A stretch of DNA of 64,000 nt from Arsenophonus sp046530735 (GTDB lineage: Bacteria > Pseudomonadota > Gammaproteobacteria > Enterobacterales > Enterobacteriaceae), in contig JBHEQV010000003.1 of the NCBI GenBank assembly GCA_046530735.1, positions 1 to 64,000 of the forward strand, written 5' to 3'. The notes beneath the pieces are model-generated. The model saw only the letters and a list, made by a program, of their open reading frames with translations, had not been told where the DNA came from and did not search any database. The translations under genes and the position numbers were made by a program. Shown one piece after another: positions 1 to 10,892 of the stretch (within the stretch, counting starts at the first letter, position 1; every line of letters starts with the position of its first letter).

Positions 1-310
1 ATTCGTCTACGCATAGATATGCGTATAAATACATTTTGTGTGGCGTAATCTATTTTTATCAACCTTTAACTTGGGAAGCAGACGACGAAATTATTATCAA
101 AAAGGATGCATAAAATTAGAAATATAAGGGTTATTTTCCAAGCTTATGGTTAATGTCTTATAAAATAAGAGCATTAGATCAAAGAATGCACATCTATAAA
201 ATTTTAATTTAAATAGACTCAGTAAACCGATTTTCCTATCTCCTTTTAGCAAAAAGGAATGCCTTTTGCTCCTCACTTGAAGAGCAATTCAATTGCCTAA
301 CTATTAAACT
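1..310 (+). mobile_element. 3' tail of a decayed IS91-like element
   Basis: The window opens inside a degenerate copy of the IS91-like repeat seen again near 5540, 39660 and 52205. The first bases still read as the zinc-finger-like tail of an IS91 transposase (NAYKYILCG), equivalent to NSYKCILCDNRLL in the copy near 7190. The terminal non-coding part (about 165-300) matches the ends of the other copies, including the GCATTAGATCAAAGAAT stretch and the short terminal hairpin region. No open reading frame survives. Confidence 0.7.
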
Positions 311-1449
311 TTTCATGCAGTTATTCTAGTGCTTATTATTCTCTGATATCTTTCTAATGACTATTTTCATCTATATAGATAAAAGGGATTAATCACCTAC
401 TTGACGGTAAAAAGATGAACAGCTTTATTATAATAATAAAGCGGCACACACATAGACATAAACCAACAGCAGCTGTCTATATTTATAGCATCGGCAGGGT
501 ACCACTGTAGTTTTCCTAGAATGAATGCTAAATTAACCGCAATTAAGCTCTGCGTCATTATAAATAGTAACAGTTATATTCTAAGAAACAGGAATCCCAT
601 TAATAACATAAATTAAATTCAAATTACATTATATGATGAATTAATTTATGACATACTTATTATTAGCTTATAGATAGCTTAACATCCCTATCTTTAAAAA
701 AACGCTAAAAATCCTTCCAGTAACTCTAATTAATTCACATTATAAAGTACAAGTTGATGATATTATGTCATCCATTGGTAATCCTCTAATTTAGAGAAAT
801 GCTAATCTAAAGAATTATTAGTGACACTGGACGTGTTGTAGAGCTAAGGTTTCCCCCTTTTGCCGACATAATTTCTACACATAAATGCATATATTAATCA
901 TGAAATTCATGCAGAGGACTAAATTAATACTAAAGGTGAATTAACGGAAATTAAAGATTCTTTTTCTATCACTCAGAAAATGGTTTTATGCTTGAGAAGT
1001 TCAAGTTTTGTATGCTAACTGAATTAGCAACTAAAATTATGAAAAGCCTATTCATTATAGGAGAGCGATCTGTAGTTTTATCAGTATCATTACTGAACAT
1101 AGACTTACCCTCATATTCGCATAATATTGATATTAATCAAATTAAACGATTATCTATTTTCAGATTGCAACAAACTTGGTCCCCAGAAGAAAACATCGGC
1201 TTTAAGTCGGTTATATTATTATTTCTCTAAATAGTCAGCCAGTTATCTTTACTACAGAAATAATGAGGCAAATTACTAAAAATTAATTCAGGGACAGTAT
1301 CGTGTGGCAGTCTCAATAGTACGCAATCATGGAAATGATAACTGCTCTCTTTAAAATTAAAGAGTAGAAATAAAGGTAAATCATTCTTACAATAACTAAA
1401 GTAACAATATTAAACTAAACTATTAATTTTTAATTTATAAAATAGTTTA
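311..1449. other. Non-coding spacer downstream of murA
   Basis: About 1.1 kb with no gene I can recognise. In enterobacteria sfsB and ispB lie beyond murA, but I see no readable trace of either. An 80-codon open stretch at 988-1230 has no recognisable motif. It looks like part of a degraded coding region on the + strand, because scattered open runs occur at about 820-1230, but I cannot name it. A small inverted repeat (CTCTTT/AAAGAG, 1347-1364) sits about 85 bases past the murA stop. Confidence 0.5.
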
Positions 1450-2715
1450 TTATATTTTATTTGCGGTAATACGCTCTATGTTTGCTCCTAAATTACGTAG
1501 TTTTTCTTCTATTTTCTCATATCCTCTATCGATATGATAAATCCGATCAATAATTGTTTTTCCTTTTGCAATACAACCTGCAAGCACTAAACTAGCCGAT
1601 GCCCGCAAATCTGTAGCCATGACTTGAGCACCTGTAAGTTGTTCAACACCATGACAAACAACGGTATTCCCTTCTATTTCTGCATGAGCTCCCATACGAA
1701 TCAACTCTGGGATATGCATAAAACGATTTTCAAAAATAGTTTCTGTTATTGTACTAACACCTTCAGCCACTAAATTAAGTAAACTAAATTGCGCTTGCAT
1801 ATCTGTTGGAAAACCAGGATGCGGTTCTGTTCTGATACTCACTGCTTTTAGTCGCTTATCATGCATATCCAATTCGATCCAATCTTTACCAATTTCAATC
1901 TCTGCACCAGCTTCACGTAATTTAGCTAAAACTGCATCCAATATATCTGGTTTAGTATTGCGGCAAATTACTTTTCCTCTAGAGACAGCTGCTGCAACAA
2001 GAAAAGTACCTGTTTCAATTCGATCAGGTAAAATTTCATAAACACCACCACCTAAGTGTGCTACTCCTTCAATAATAATGCTGTCTGTACCTGCACCCGT
2101 AATCTTTCCTCCTAATAGATTTAAAAAGTTAGCTGTATCTTCAACTTCAGGTTCACGAGCTGCGTTTTCAATAATAGTTTTTCCTTCTGCTAGGGTTGCA
2201 GCCGTCATAATAGATACGGTGGCACCGACACTAACTTTATCCATAAAAATATTAGCTCCTTGTAAACGACCATCAACTGATGCTTTAACATAACCTTTAT
2301 CTAAAGTAATTTTAGCACCGAGTTTCTCAAGCCCGGTAATATGTAAATCAACTGGACGTGCACCAATCGCGCATCCTCCAGGTAAAGACACTTGACCTTG
2401 ACCAAAACGAGCAACTAATGGTGCCAAAGCCCAAATAGATGCACGCATCATCTTAACTAATTCGTAAAGAGCACAAAATTTATTAATACCACGTGCGTCA
2501 ACAAAAATAGCACCATTACGCTCAACTTTAGTACCTAACTGATTAAGTAACTCAATTGTTGTATCAATATCTTTTAGCTTTGGAACATTTTGTAATTCAA
2601 CAGGTTCCTCTGCTAATAACGATGCAAATAATATCGGTAGTGCCGCATTTTTCGCACCAGAAATAGAGACTTCTCCTATCAAACGAGTTGGCCCCTTTAA
2701 TCGAAACTTGTCCAT
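1450..2715 (-). CDS. murA: UDP-N-acetylglucosamine 1-carboxyvinyltransferase MurA
   Basis: MurA transfers enolpyruvate from PEP to UDP-GlcNAc, the first committed step of peptidoglycan synthesis in the cytoplasm. The protein is 421 residues, close to the E. coli length, and aligns throughout. Visible family features are the SGAKNAALP loop with Lys22, the catalytic cysteine loop GGCAIGARPVDLH (Cys about 115, the fosfomycin target), and the C-terminal DRIYHIDRGYE region. The ATG at 2715 matches the usual start; the in-frame TTG just before it would add one residue. ibaG lies upstream on the same strand, the usual enterobacterial pairing, but the mla genes that normally precede them are dead. 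Intact and likely essential. Confidence 0.98.
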   Translation of the reverse strand: MDKFRLKGPTRLIGEVSISGAKNAALPILFASLLAEEPVELQNVPKLKDIDTTIELLNQLGTKVERNGAIFVDARGINKFCALYELVKMMRASIWALAPLVARFGQGQVSLPGGCAIGARPVDLHITGLEKLGAKITLDKGYVKASVDGRLQGANIFMDKVSVGATVSIMTAATLAEGKTIIENAAREPEVEDTANFLNLLGGKITGAGTDSIIIEGVAHLGGGVYEILPDRIETGTFLVAAAVSRGKVICRNTKPDILDAVLAKLREAGAEIEIGKDWIELDMHDKRLKAVSIRTEPHPGFPTDMQAQFSLLNLVAEGVSTITETIFENRFMHIPELIRMGAHAEIEGNTVVCHGVEQLTGAQVMATDLRASASLVLAGCIAKGKTIIDRIYHIDRGYEKIEEKLRNLGANIERITANKI

Positions 2716-2780
2716 CAAAAATTCTCTATTAGTAATATTTATATTATCAATGCAAAACTATAGATTAAAAAGCATTAAGC

Positions 2781-3020
2781 TTACGATCTTTTTATCCATT
2801 CTGCTGGGGTATAAACTTTAATTGATAATGCATGGATCTGGTTATCTGCAATATATTCCATTAGTGGCGCATAAATCACTTTTTGCTGATTAACCCGACT
2901 CATTCCATTAAACATTTCAGCAACAGCAATTATTTGAAAATGGCTACCATTGCCATTGACAATTACTTCATCAAGTTTTAATTGTTCTATTAATACTTGT
3001 TTTATTTTATTTGTATCCAT
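2781..3020 (-). CDS. ibaG: BolA-family protein IbaG
   Basis: This small (79 residues) BolA/IbaG-family protein has the conserved GSHFQIIAV segment and the C-terminal MEYIADNQIHALSIKVYTP segment. The family works with monothiol glutaredoxins in iron-sulfur cluster handling; in E. coli IbaG is linked to acid stress. The C-terminus is a few residues shorter than in E. coli but the fold core is complete. It lies about 65 bases upstream of murA on the same strand, as in E. coli. Its normal upstream neighbours mlaB and mlaC are pseudogenes, so its original operon promoter may be gone and a new one would have to lie in the decayed DNA beyond 3020. Confidence 0.93.
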   Translation of the reverse strand: MDTNKIKQVLIEQLKLDEVIVNGNGSHFQIIAVAEMFNGMSRVNQQKVIYAPLMEYIADNQIHALSIKVYTPAEWIKRS

Positions 3021-3149
3021 AATTTAACTCAACTTAAACATTAAAAGATAATTCATCTATCTTAATCGATCTATTATCTATTGAAAATTAAAGAAAACGC
3101 CCTTGGCATCAAGGATGCGCAAGAGCGATTACATATAAACTATTTTTTA

Positions 3150-3450
3150 AATTTATAACCCAATTAACTCATAAAATTTTCAAACTTATAAAAATTAATA
3201 AGGGTATTAAAACACTCACTAATCCTTTAAATATCCATTTATTCTCTGATGCTATTCTGATTTAATCTAATAAATATAGAAAAATCGGTAAATCGATCTG
3301 AAACAACTTGGAAACATTAATCACATTAATACTTTTTAGCAATTCATTTCTTTATCTCCTGAAAGCAAGCAGAGATCATTATCAAACTAACCAGTTAAAA
3401 TCAATGTTTTATCTTTCTGCCACAAAGTTGATATAGGGTATCATGATTTT
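3150..3450 (-). pseudogene. mlaB: mlaB pseudogene (STAS-domain protein of Mla transporter)
   Basis: No frame is open, but reading the minus strand across frames recovers MlaB-like pieces in order: WQKDKTLILTG then FDND near 3400-3430 (E. coli Q-TGDTLALSGELDQD) and INVINVSKLFQIDLPIFLYLLD-like residues near 3260-3330 (ITCIDLSRVSRVDTGG...). The position between ibaG and the mlaC remnant is the canonical one. MlaB is the STAS subunit of the MlaFEDB phospholipid transporter. Multiple stops and frameshifts show it is dead. Confidence 0.75.
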
Positions 3451-3454
3451 TTTA

Positions 3455-4081
3455 TTTTTCAGAAAAATGCAATTTTTGCGATACTGAGCAACTCTTTCGT
3501 TAAGCCGTTAATACCTTTTGTACCTAAAATATTAACCTATTTATTTTATTTAGTTGTAATTTACACTGACATCTTCAGTGATAATAGCATAATCTTGCTA
3601 AGATTCCATCTTACTATTTTTACACAATTAAAAATCAAGCTGCATAAGTTGTATGTTTGGTCTGTAAATTGGTAATTGTTAATCGAATAACAAGCACATT
3701 CCTATATCACCCAGTAAATTCTTCTTATTTAATTTGATATACTTGCCATGAGAGATATTTTGCTAAAACTTGCTATAATCTTGCTTTAAATTGGCTTTAA
3801 TTCGCCTGAAATAAATATCTAGCTAAATGAAGATATTTTGCACTATAAAATTCTAAGATAATGTTCCTGCATACTTAATTTATACATAAGGCATAAAACT
3901 CTTTATTAACAATCTTGCATAATTAATCTTGATTTTATATGATCACTAGTTGCTCATTTTTTAACCGCATAAAAGTTTTGCAACGGCTTCTTGTATCAGT
4001 TTATATGAGTTAATTTAATCTATCGATAATGAAACCAGAGCAAACCATTAACAAAGAAACTATTAAAAAATGTTTAACCAT
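3455..4081 (-). pseudogene. mlaC: mlaC pseudogene (periplasmic phospholipid carrier)
   Basis: Nearly the full length of MlaC is readable on the minus strand through several stops and frameshifts. The signal-peptide-like start MVKHFLIVSLLMVCSG begins at 4081, then NSYKLIQEAVAKLL (E. coli NPYKLMDEAAQKTF), RLKNEQ, then the C-terminal GTKGINGLTKELLSIAK near 3475-3525 (E. coli RTKGIDGLTAQLKSIS). MlaC carries phospholipids between the outer-membrane MlaA complex and the inner-membrane MlaFEDB complex. The spacing to the mlaB and mlaD remnants is normal, so this is in-place decay. Confidence 0.88.
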
Positions 4082-4094
4082 AAAATAAGTTTCT

Positions 4095-4290
4095 TTTCTT
4101 ATAAAAAGAAAATATTCATCATGTATGTTGTGAAAGATTTTCTTTGTTTTAGAAAATTAAGTTTCCTCTCTTGCTCTATTTTAACTATTAGGATCCGATA
4201 CTTCCTATAATAGAAATTATCCAACTAAATATTCTAATTTTATGGCTGTCTTAGTATTTTCAATACATCTACTGTCCCAACTATATTTAT
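4095..4290 (-). pseudogene. mlaD: mlaD 3' fragment
   Basis: Only the C-terminal part of MlaD is legible on the minus strand: ENTKTAIKLEYLVG near 4235-4265, matching E. coli QDTKSAMVLEDLIG, followed by broken sequence. The rest of mlaD is missing because the region beyond about 4290 is an IS256-like remnant. mlaE is not found anywhere in the window, and the 5' part of mlaF reappears on the far side of the insertion stack at 8500. Confidence 0.75.
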
Positions 4291-5480
4291 TTTTAATTCA
4301 TTAAGTTTTAGAAATGGTGGCGTATCCTGCAATTGATTTTATAGATGATTTTAATAACAGAGAGATGATATGCCATGAAAAATCTATCCTACAGGTATCC
4401 AATAAAGCAGATGTTACCTGTAATTACTTTCATCAACTCATCCGTAATGCTACTAGGAAACTGATAGCACCGTTGTTTAGATTGAACTTAAAGTCATACT
4501 GCGATAACGTTCTAAACGCTGTCTTGTCGACGAGTGTGTCTATGACATCATCAGCAACGGTTATGTGCCCAAGAAACTATATGGACTAATATTAGCAATT
4601 TTTATATTTAAAGTGGATAAAATCATGAATTGTAGCGACAACGAAATATCCTTCAGAAGCTTGTTAACTACCGTCTTATCTAAAGCGTACAAAAGCGTCA
4701 AAGAATTGTTACTATAGGCTGTTTGAACCTATGAGGTATTTCCATTGCTGATTTTTATAAAGCTCTAGAGCGATTCTTAGTGAAAAAGTACATAATCTCT
4801 CTATCAGTAATCATCAGCAGACTGAAACAGAAATGCCTTAAATAGCACAAACCTTGGTGCTTGCATAATTTACGCTATCAATACGGGTTATGTTTATTAC
4901 TTGGCCGATGATGATATATTCCGTACTATCAGGCAAGGTGATCGTCTTTTCTTTCTGCTCATTATTGTCGATACTTCTCATTGATGCAAGGAGTTGGTTT
5001 GGGTTTAAGATGCTTATCAAGAATCAAAAGCGAAACTGAACCAAACTTTTCAATAATTAGTTAGCGCATAACTTAACTATATCTCACAAGCTTACTATGA
5101 GAGAGGAAGTGGTGCCGTTGTTTTTGAAATGCAATGGCAAAGATATTTCTGGATGATACGGCGCTAACCTGTTAGCTCTAGAAGATAACTAAGATGCTGG
5201 CATTCACTTTCTAAAAGAATGTAACATTGAAAATTAAGAGGGTGAGCTGCGAGAAGCCTGTCTATAAAGAGCTGTGGTGGCGATAACAAAGCCTTTAATG
5301 CTTTTTGTTAGCCAAGGGGTTTCAGAAAGTACTGCAGTGATGAGACGCTATAGAAAAATCGAGAGGAATATCTGGCATTCTACGGATTCCTCTTAGCCCA
5401 GTGAAAATCAATAAGAACGACGAATCCAATTAAGTCGTTTTTTCGAGAGTGAGGTTATGAACCTGATGCTACAAAAGCAC
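4291..5480 (+). mobile_element. Decayed IS256-like element, truncated on both sides
   Basis: This copy aligns over most of its length with the better-bounded copies at 13102-14497 and 42933-44314. It carries the same ATAGATGATTTTAATAACAG-type start region and the same broken transposase frames, for example the RYVYFL/ADGI-like segment around 4870-4910. The left terminal repeat is not recognisable, and the right end is cut near 5480 where IS91-like sequence takes over. Its left edge interrupts mlaD. The residual open frame at 4314-4589 is a fragment of this transposase, not a gene. Confidence 0.7.
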
Positions 5481-5539
5481 TTTGTTTGTTAATCTAACTT
5501 AATTATGGTATTAGATCGGCACAGCAATATTGTTTTTGG

Positions 5540-7475
5540 AATATTAATGATCTAAATGCTGTTTTATACTCTGCAATATATATTAATTTTTTAGGAATTT
5601 ATCTAAATGGTTCGGTTTAAAATAAATGTTCTAGAAAGCGTGAACCTGGTAATTAAGAAGACAACATACGACTTCACGCATTACACTCCCTAGTTATTCA
5701 AAGCGCTTTATGATTTTTCTGTAAAATTAATGAAAACAGATCGATTAAATTTTTTATGATATCAAAAGAGGCTATACAGAAATGCGTTCGATTCAACTTT
5801 AAATTTTTTCTTAACATCCAAGTATTATCCATTTCTAGTCACGATTATTCTGAATTTTTGAAAACGCTCAGGCAAGTCCGATGATGCTGAATATAACTGC
5901 ATTGAGGAGGCAATGAGTGATATTATGATTCTCGATAAATTGATCAGCTATAGGTACAAGGGGTAATACAAAACTCCTTCACTTATTGGAAGAAACATAA
6001 AAGTAACTGAGCAAATAGATCTGACAAATGCGGACAGAATAATAATTTCTATTTCTCTGATAAGATATACCTAAGAGGGTAATTTATCAAAACCGATATC
6101 CATCATAACTAAACTGTTTTTGACCATTGATGAGGGTTGGAATAAATTTTTTAAAGATACAGTGAAAGCATCAACTTGTAGTTTGTTTATCTGTAGGGAG
6201 AAGTTTGTCTGTAGCACTTATGCCACTAGTATATCCGGACGACAATACAACACTCCTTGCTGCCTCTTCTTAAAGTTTTCCCTGCCGCGCTATTTTTTCT
6301 TCCAAATCTGAGTTATGTTAAAAGCCTTCAGTTTGTACGGCATAAAAACTACTGATCAATGGTTAGCAGAATAGGTTTATATTTTATCCACCTTCACAAC
6401 TAGAAACACATTAATTTTACTATTCCTTATCTTATTTTGTCTTTTTTAACAATGACTAGACGATACTTAATGTTCTTTTTCAGATTACTACTCAGACTTA
6501 TATCAAAGTGAGTACGCAAATATGATATTAAATTGGTATCTTCTGTGCTTTACACATTTGTGATTGAGAACTCAATTAATATTCAGATATTATATCTCTG
6601 TCACCCTGGTGGAAGTTTAAATATTAAGCATGCTGCTGTATGGTGTTAAGTTTCTCTTCAAAAAAGCAGTCGAAGAGATCTGGCAAGACACTGTCATCCA
6701 GTTGCTAGATCACAACTATAGCCTGATAAATCTCAGGTAGTTTTTCTTGTCTGAGTAAATTCGCACTAAGGAAGCAATAGCAGCATTACTTAAAGGAACA
6801 ATACATCCTTTATTGAAAGGAAGCGCACTTTGCTAAAAATAAAATTGGCAGATATAGCGTAAAATACCTCTGACTCTATCTTAAACGCCACAATATCCCC
6901 GCATCAAAACTGCAGCCTTATCGAGGAAAGGAAGGGTTGCACATAATTACTATTACTACTAGACTATGCAGTATCGTCATCAGATCCTGAAGAAGGAAAA
7001 GATGATTGGAAGCTATCCCTGCATTCTTTTGTTAGGGATTTTAAATTATACGTTACTATAGTTTTTTATCAAATATAAATGAGATATACTATTATCGAAG
7101 TTGTGTAAGGCATTAGAAATGATAGCTCACAAAAATCTGGAAAAACTGAGTTTCTGCGCTGTGCTAATAAAAGAATTACTTAGCGCAAATTCGTACAAAT
7201 GCATTCTATGTGATAACAGACTACTTCTTATTGACGCTCTACTTAAGAAGTAAGTAACGGAATTCTTATCAAAAAGAATACATAAAAATAAAAACGATTC
7301 TAATTAACCCTAACCTAGGGTTAATATCTTTTAAATTAAAGCATTAGATCAAAGAATACATACTCTGATAAAATTTTCATTTACAATGGATCCAGTAAGC
7401 CGATTCCTGTTTTTCTTTTAGCAAAAAGACATGACTATTTGGTCTTCACTTAAATAGTAATTCAATTTTCTAATC
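5540..7475 (+). mobile_element. Decayed IS91-like element
   Basis: This repeat of about 1.9 kb is shared with 39660-41445 and 52205-54075. Reading through stops, the 3' half gives an IS91-family (Y2 rolling-circle) transposase: KYL-LYLKRHNIPASKL near 6860-6910 (family YLGRYLKRPPIAASRL), then LCKALEMIAHKNLEKLSF near 7101-7155 and the cysteine-bearing NSYKCILCDNRLL near 7180-7230. No intact frame remains. It lies between two oppositely oriented IS256-like remnants in the gap left by mlaFED. End points are approximate. Confidence 0.75.
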
Positions 7476-7477
7476 AT

Positions 7478-8499
7478 CAATGACTTTATTAGTGGCATCA
7501 CGGATCTCTGCTAGCCAAATCTCCGGCAGCAAACTCCATTAACTTTCGATTGGCACTCCCTTTGTTAAGTAAAATCAGTCTATTAGCTATTTTGTATAGC
7601 TAATAGCGTTGGTCTCATATGTCAGGGAATATCTTTATCATTGCTTTCTAAAAACAAAGAATACTATATCCCCATAGCAAGCATATAGCTAGTATTAAAC
7701 AACACACTCAGCGGCCATTGAAAAGTTAGGCTTCCAGTTTGCTTCTAACACTCGACAAGTATTTTCAACCGCAATGAGATCTCCTTATGTTTTATGCGTA
7801 GCACCACAAATACAACATAGCAGGCAAAGGCGATCAGCTATGGTTAATTGAATGGCATATAATGCCTTCAGTCAAAAATAAATGTAACGCCTATCATTTA
7901 AATCATACTGGCGCCATTACCTGCCCTCTTTAAGCCATTTCTGCTTTAATCTGTTGATGTATTCTTCGTCAATGAGAGTGGGGGACCCCTTTGCGCTTTT
8001 TATCAAGAAGCGGACTAGGGATTCGTAAAAATTATCGGTAAATAAAAATATCCTTCCTTGTAGGCACAAAACCATAGTAGTAACTCTTTGCTACTTTTGT
8101 ATACTTTAGATAAGGCGGTAGGAAGGAGTGATTGAAGTATATTCTGTTGCCGCCGTGATCGCTTACCTTAAGCACTTTAATCTCAATATCGCCAATAGCA
8201 GGTTATTTGATTCGCTGTCCCAAATAAGCATTTATGAACCTCGACAAGGTAGTGTTCAAGATGTTGTCTCAGCATGGCTTCGAACACAAGCTCAACGACG
8301 GTGTCTATTAGCTGCCTATGGCGCCATTACAAATTAGTTCATGTAATGGAATTAAAGTAATATCTAGTTTCTCGTCTAACCCTGTATGGGTAGATTTTTA
8401 TGATATATTATCTCTCTGTTGTTGAAATTATTTATCAAATTAATCAATACGATATTCCAAGCATCTCCGGAAACCCTATAACAGCAGAATAAAAATAAC
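7478..8499 (-). mobile_element. Decayed IS256-like element, reverse orientation, truncated
   Basis: Reverse-strand copy of the IS256-like repeat. The transposase-start end is near 8499, where the degenerate terminal repeat abuts the mlaF remnant; the 3' end is cut at about 7478 by the IS91-like element. On the minus strand, residues such as DLNDRRYIYF near 7870-7900 and ADRLCLL near 7820-7840 match the IS256/mutator transposase core (family RRYVYFWADGIH, ADRQCILV). The open stretch at 8128-8337 is an antisense artefact. Confidence 0.72.
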
Positions 8500-9000
8500 T
8501 CCCTCAATAAAAAGCTCATGAAATAAATTAATTGTAGATAAATAGCAATAGCACGTACTAATTCGCTTATAATGCCATCCTGCTCGATAGTTCAGGCAAT
8601 ATAAAGATTCGCTTCATCACTCAATCCACTTCTTATAGTTTCATAACGAAAGGTATTCAAATAATTTCTGCAGAAAAACAGTATGTTCACGTAAAGAAAA
8701 AGTAATATGCTCAAAAACATTCATATCAGTAAATAAGGTATTAAATTGAAACAACATGCTCATTTTCTTACTAACAGGATAAAACTTCTAACGTGTTAAT
8801 ATTAGAATATTAACACATTATCAAACTAAATTTCTCATTATATCCATATATAATTATTCACAATAAACATAACTAAGTTGTTTTCCAATACATGAGATCC
8901 CATAATTAATGTAAATTTCTCTCTGTAAGATTGTTAAACTCATATCAGTAAAAGTTAGCCTACAATCCAGAATAAAAAATATCTTTAATTTCTATAGAAA
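8500..9000 (-). pseudogene. mlaF: mlaF 5' fragment (ATPase of Mla transporter)
   Basis: Minus-strand reading gives MlaF in order across frameshifts. First comes a broken Walker A region near 8900 (YGISCIGK for E. coli MGPSGIGKT), then KKMSMLFQFNTLFTDMNVF near 8700-8760 (E. coli RKRMSMLFQSGALFTDMNVF), LREHT, then SELVRAIAIY near 8540. It ends at the equivalent of the Walker B MFDEPF, where the IS256-like remnant starts. With the mlaD stub at 4095-4290 it brackets the deleted centre of the operon. Confidence 0.85.
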
Positions 9001-9057
9001 TTATCTACAAATTTCTTAATGAAGAAATACTTTTTCTGTCTAATTATCATTTAAGTA

Positions 9058-9079
9058 TATGTTCCTCACTAGGAACATA
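9058..9079. repeat. Perfect 9-bp inverted repeat upstream of kdsD
   Basis: TATGTTCCT-CACT-AGGAACATA forms a perfect 9-bp stem with a 4-base loop, about 250 bases upstream of kdsD in otherwise featureless AT-rich DNA. The region once held yrbG, which is no longer readable. It may be an operator, a small hairpin or chance. Confidence 0.4.
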
Positions 9080-9328
9080 CTAGCAAAATTAGAATATAAT
9101 ATATTCGCTACAAATATTATTGTTAATTTTACTTTTGTTTATTACATCATAACAATAAATAAATTTTCAAGTGTCATTCATAGTAAAATGCTTTTTTGTA
9201 AAAATATAACCTACAGATATAATCTGTTGATAACACTGACACATACAAAGCGAGTGATATGAAACGAGCCTTACTGAGGGTCTATTAACCAATATAATTA
9301 AATTATTTATTTTAAGTTTAAAAATAAA

Positions 9329-10297
9329 ATGTCTGAAATTAATTTTCAAAAAATAGCAAAGAAAGTATTGGAAATTGAACGTACTGGGCTTGCTAATCTG
9401 GAACAATATATCAATGATGATTTTAACCAAGCTTGTGAACTAATTTTCAAATGTACTGGCAAAGTCGTTGTTATGGGAATGGGGAAATCAGGGCATATTG
9501 GCCATAAAATTGCGGCCACATTAGCTAGTACAGGAACACCTGCTTTTTTTGTCCATCCAGGAGAAGCTAGTCATGGCGACTTAGGTATGATTAGCAGTCA
9601 AGATATTGTTCTAGCGATTTCTAACTCCGGTGAGTCAAATGAAATTTTAGCACTCATTCCAGTATTAAAGCGTCAACACATTATATTAATTTGTATAACA
9701 AAAAACCCTGCAAGTAGTATGGGTAAAGTGGCTAATATTCATCTCTGCATTAGAGTACCACAGGAAGCTTGCCCATTAGGTCTAGCGCCAACAACAAGTA
9801 CAACGGCGATGCTAGTTATGGGAGATGCTATTGCGGTCGCTTTACTTGAAGCACGTGGGTTTACTGCTGAAGATTTCGCACTTTCCCATCCAGGTGGCAC
9901 ATTAGGTCGCAAACTTTTATTAAGAGTGAGCAACTTAATGCATACTAAGAAAAGTATTCCTAATGTCATGAAACATGCAACATTACAACAAGCATTAGTG
10001 GAAATTACTTGCAAAAAGCTAGGTATGGTTGTTATTTGTAATGAAAAAATGCAAATTGAAGGTATTTTTACCGATGGTGACTTACGACGCATCTTTGCGA
10101 TGAATATTGACTTAAATAATGCTAAAATTGCCGATGTGATGACAGCAGGTGGTATTAGGGTAAAACCAGATATGTTAGCAATTGACGCCTTAAATTTGAT
10201 GCAAAAACATCATATTACTTCATTATTGGTTGCAAAAACAGACATACTTATTGGTGTTATTCATCTGCATGATCTTTTGCAGGCTGGCCTCATATAA
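9329..10297 (+). CDS. kdsD: D-arabinose 5-phosphate isomerase KdsD
   Basis: KdsD converts D-ribulose 5-phosphate to D-arabinose 5-phosphate, the first step of KDO synthesis for LPS. The 322-residue protein has an N-terminal SIS domain (about 35-175) with VVMGMGKSGHIGHK, where Lys53 corresponds to the catalytic lysine. The SHPGGTLGRKLL segment carries the conserved histidine, and two C-terminal CBS domains cover about 200-322. It is first in the usual kdsD-kdsC-lptC-lptA-lptB run; yrbG, normally upstream, is gone. The next gene of the pathway, kdsC, is a pseudogene immediately downstream, although KdsD itself looks fully functional. Confidence 0.97.
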   Translation: MSEINFQKIAKKVLEIERTGLANLEQYINDDFNQACELIFKCTGKVVVMGMGKSGHIGHKIAATLASTGTPAFFVHPGEASHGDLGMISSQDIVLAISNSGESNEILALIPVLKRQHIILICITKNPASSMGKVANIHLCIRVPQEACPLGLAPTTSTTAMLVMGDAIAVALLEARGFTAEDFALSHPGGTLGRKLLLRVSNLMHTKKSIPNVMKHATLQQALVEITCKKLGMVVICNEKMQIEGIFTDGDLRRIFAMNIDLNNAKIADVMTAGGIRVKPDMLAIDALNLMQKHHITSLLVAKTDILIGVIHLHDLLQAGLI

Positions 10298-10383
10298 TTA
10301 TTATGATTAATAGATGAATAATGATAATTAAATAACAACCTGTTATATTTCTATATAATAACATATCTTGAAAAGAACACCTT

Positions 10384-10890
10384 ATAAAATTACTAATTTA
10401 TGATTTTGATAGCATCATGATAGATACCTTAATTTATATGACAAATAATGATAAAGAACTAAAGGCATTCAACATAAATGATGGTTTAAGGTATCCGTTA
10501 TTTACTGATCTTTGTGATTAAAGTTTTCATTATTACCAGACGTAAAGATAAATTATTAGAAGATCGTGCTAAATATTCGGTATTAATTATTCTTACCAAT
10601 GATAAGATAAAAAAATTATCTTATAATGATCTAATCACCAGATTAAAACTCCAACTTTAACAGATTACTAATAATGGTTATGATTTAATTGATTCTTCTA
10701 TCATGTTGCAGATAGAGTTTTCTATTGCTATAGCAGATCAGCATCCAATGCTATTAAATAAAGCGTATTACCCTACATATCAAGCAGGGGGCATAAGGAG
10801 GCGCAGATGTAAATTTGTGATCTTAATCCTGCTTTTTCAAAACAAATAGAAAATGCTTACAGCCTATTAATATAGGCAAAAATGAAACAG
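10384..10890 (+). pseudogene. kdsC: kdsC pseudogene (KDO 8-phosphate phosphatase)
   Basis: KdsC is readable with interruptions. LLIYDFDSIMIDTLIYM at 10390-10440 corresponds to E. coli LLICDVDGVLSDGLIYM (HAD motif 1), followed by NNDKELKAFNINDG. Near 10720-10770, FSIAIADQHPMLLNKA corresponds to LSVAVADAHPLLIPRA. Several stops and shifts fall between these. The remnant ends where lptC begins, as in E. coli where the two genes abut. The enzyme removes phosphate from KDO 8-P, so its loss leaves a gap in a pathway whose other local genes are intact. Confidence 0.92.
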
Positions 10891-10892
10891 CT

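Noticed and set aside
988..1230. 80-codon open frame downstream of murA
   Set aside because: No recognisable motif, no good ribosome site, and flanked by stop-rich sequence; not enough to call a gene.
4314..4589. 91-codon open frame after the mlaD stub
   Set aside because: It lies in an IS256-like remnant and corresponds to interrupted sequence in the other copies.
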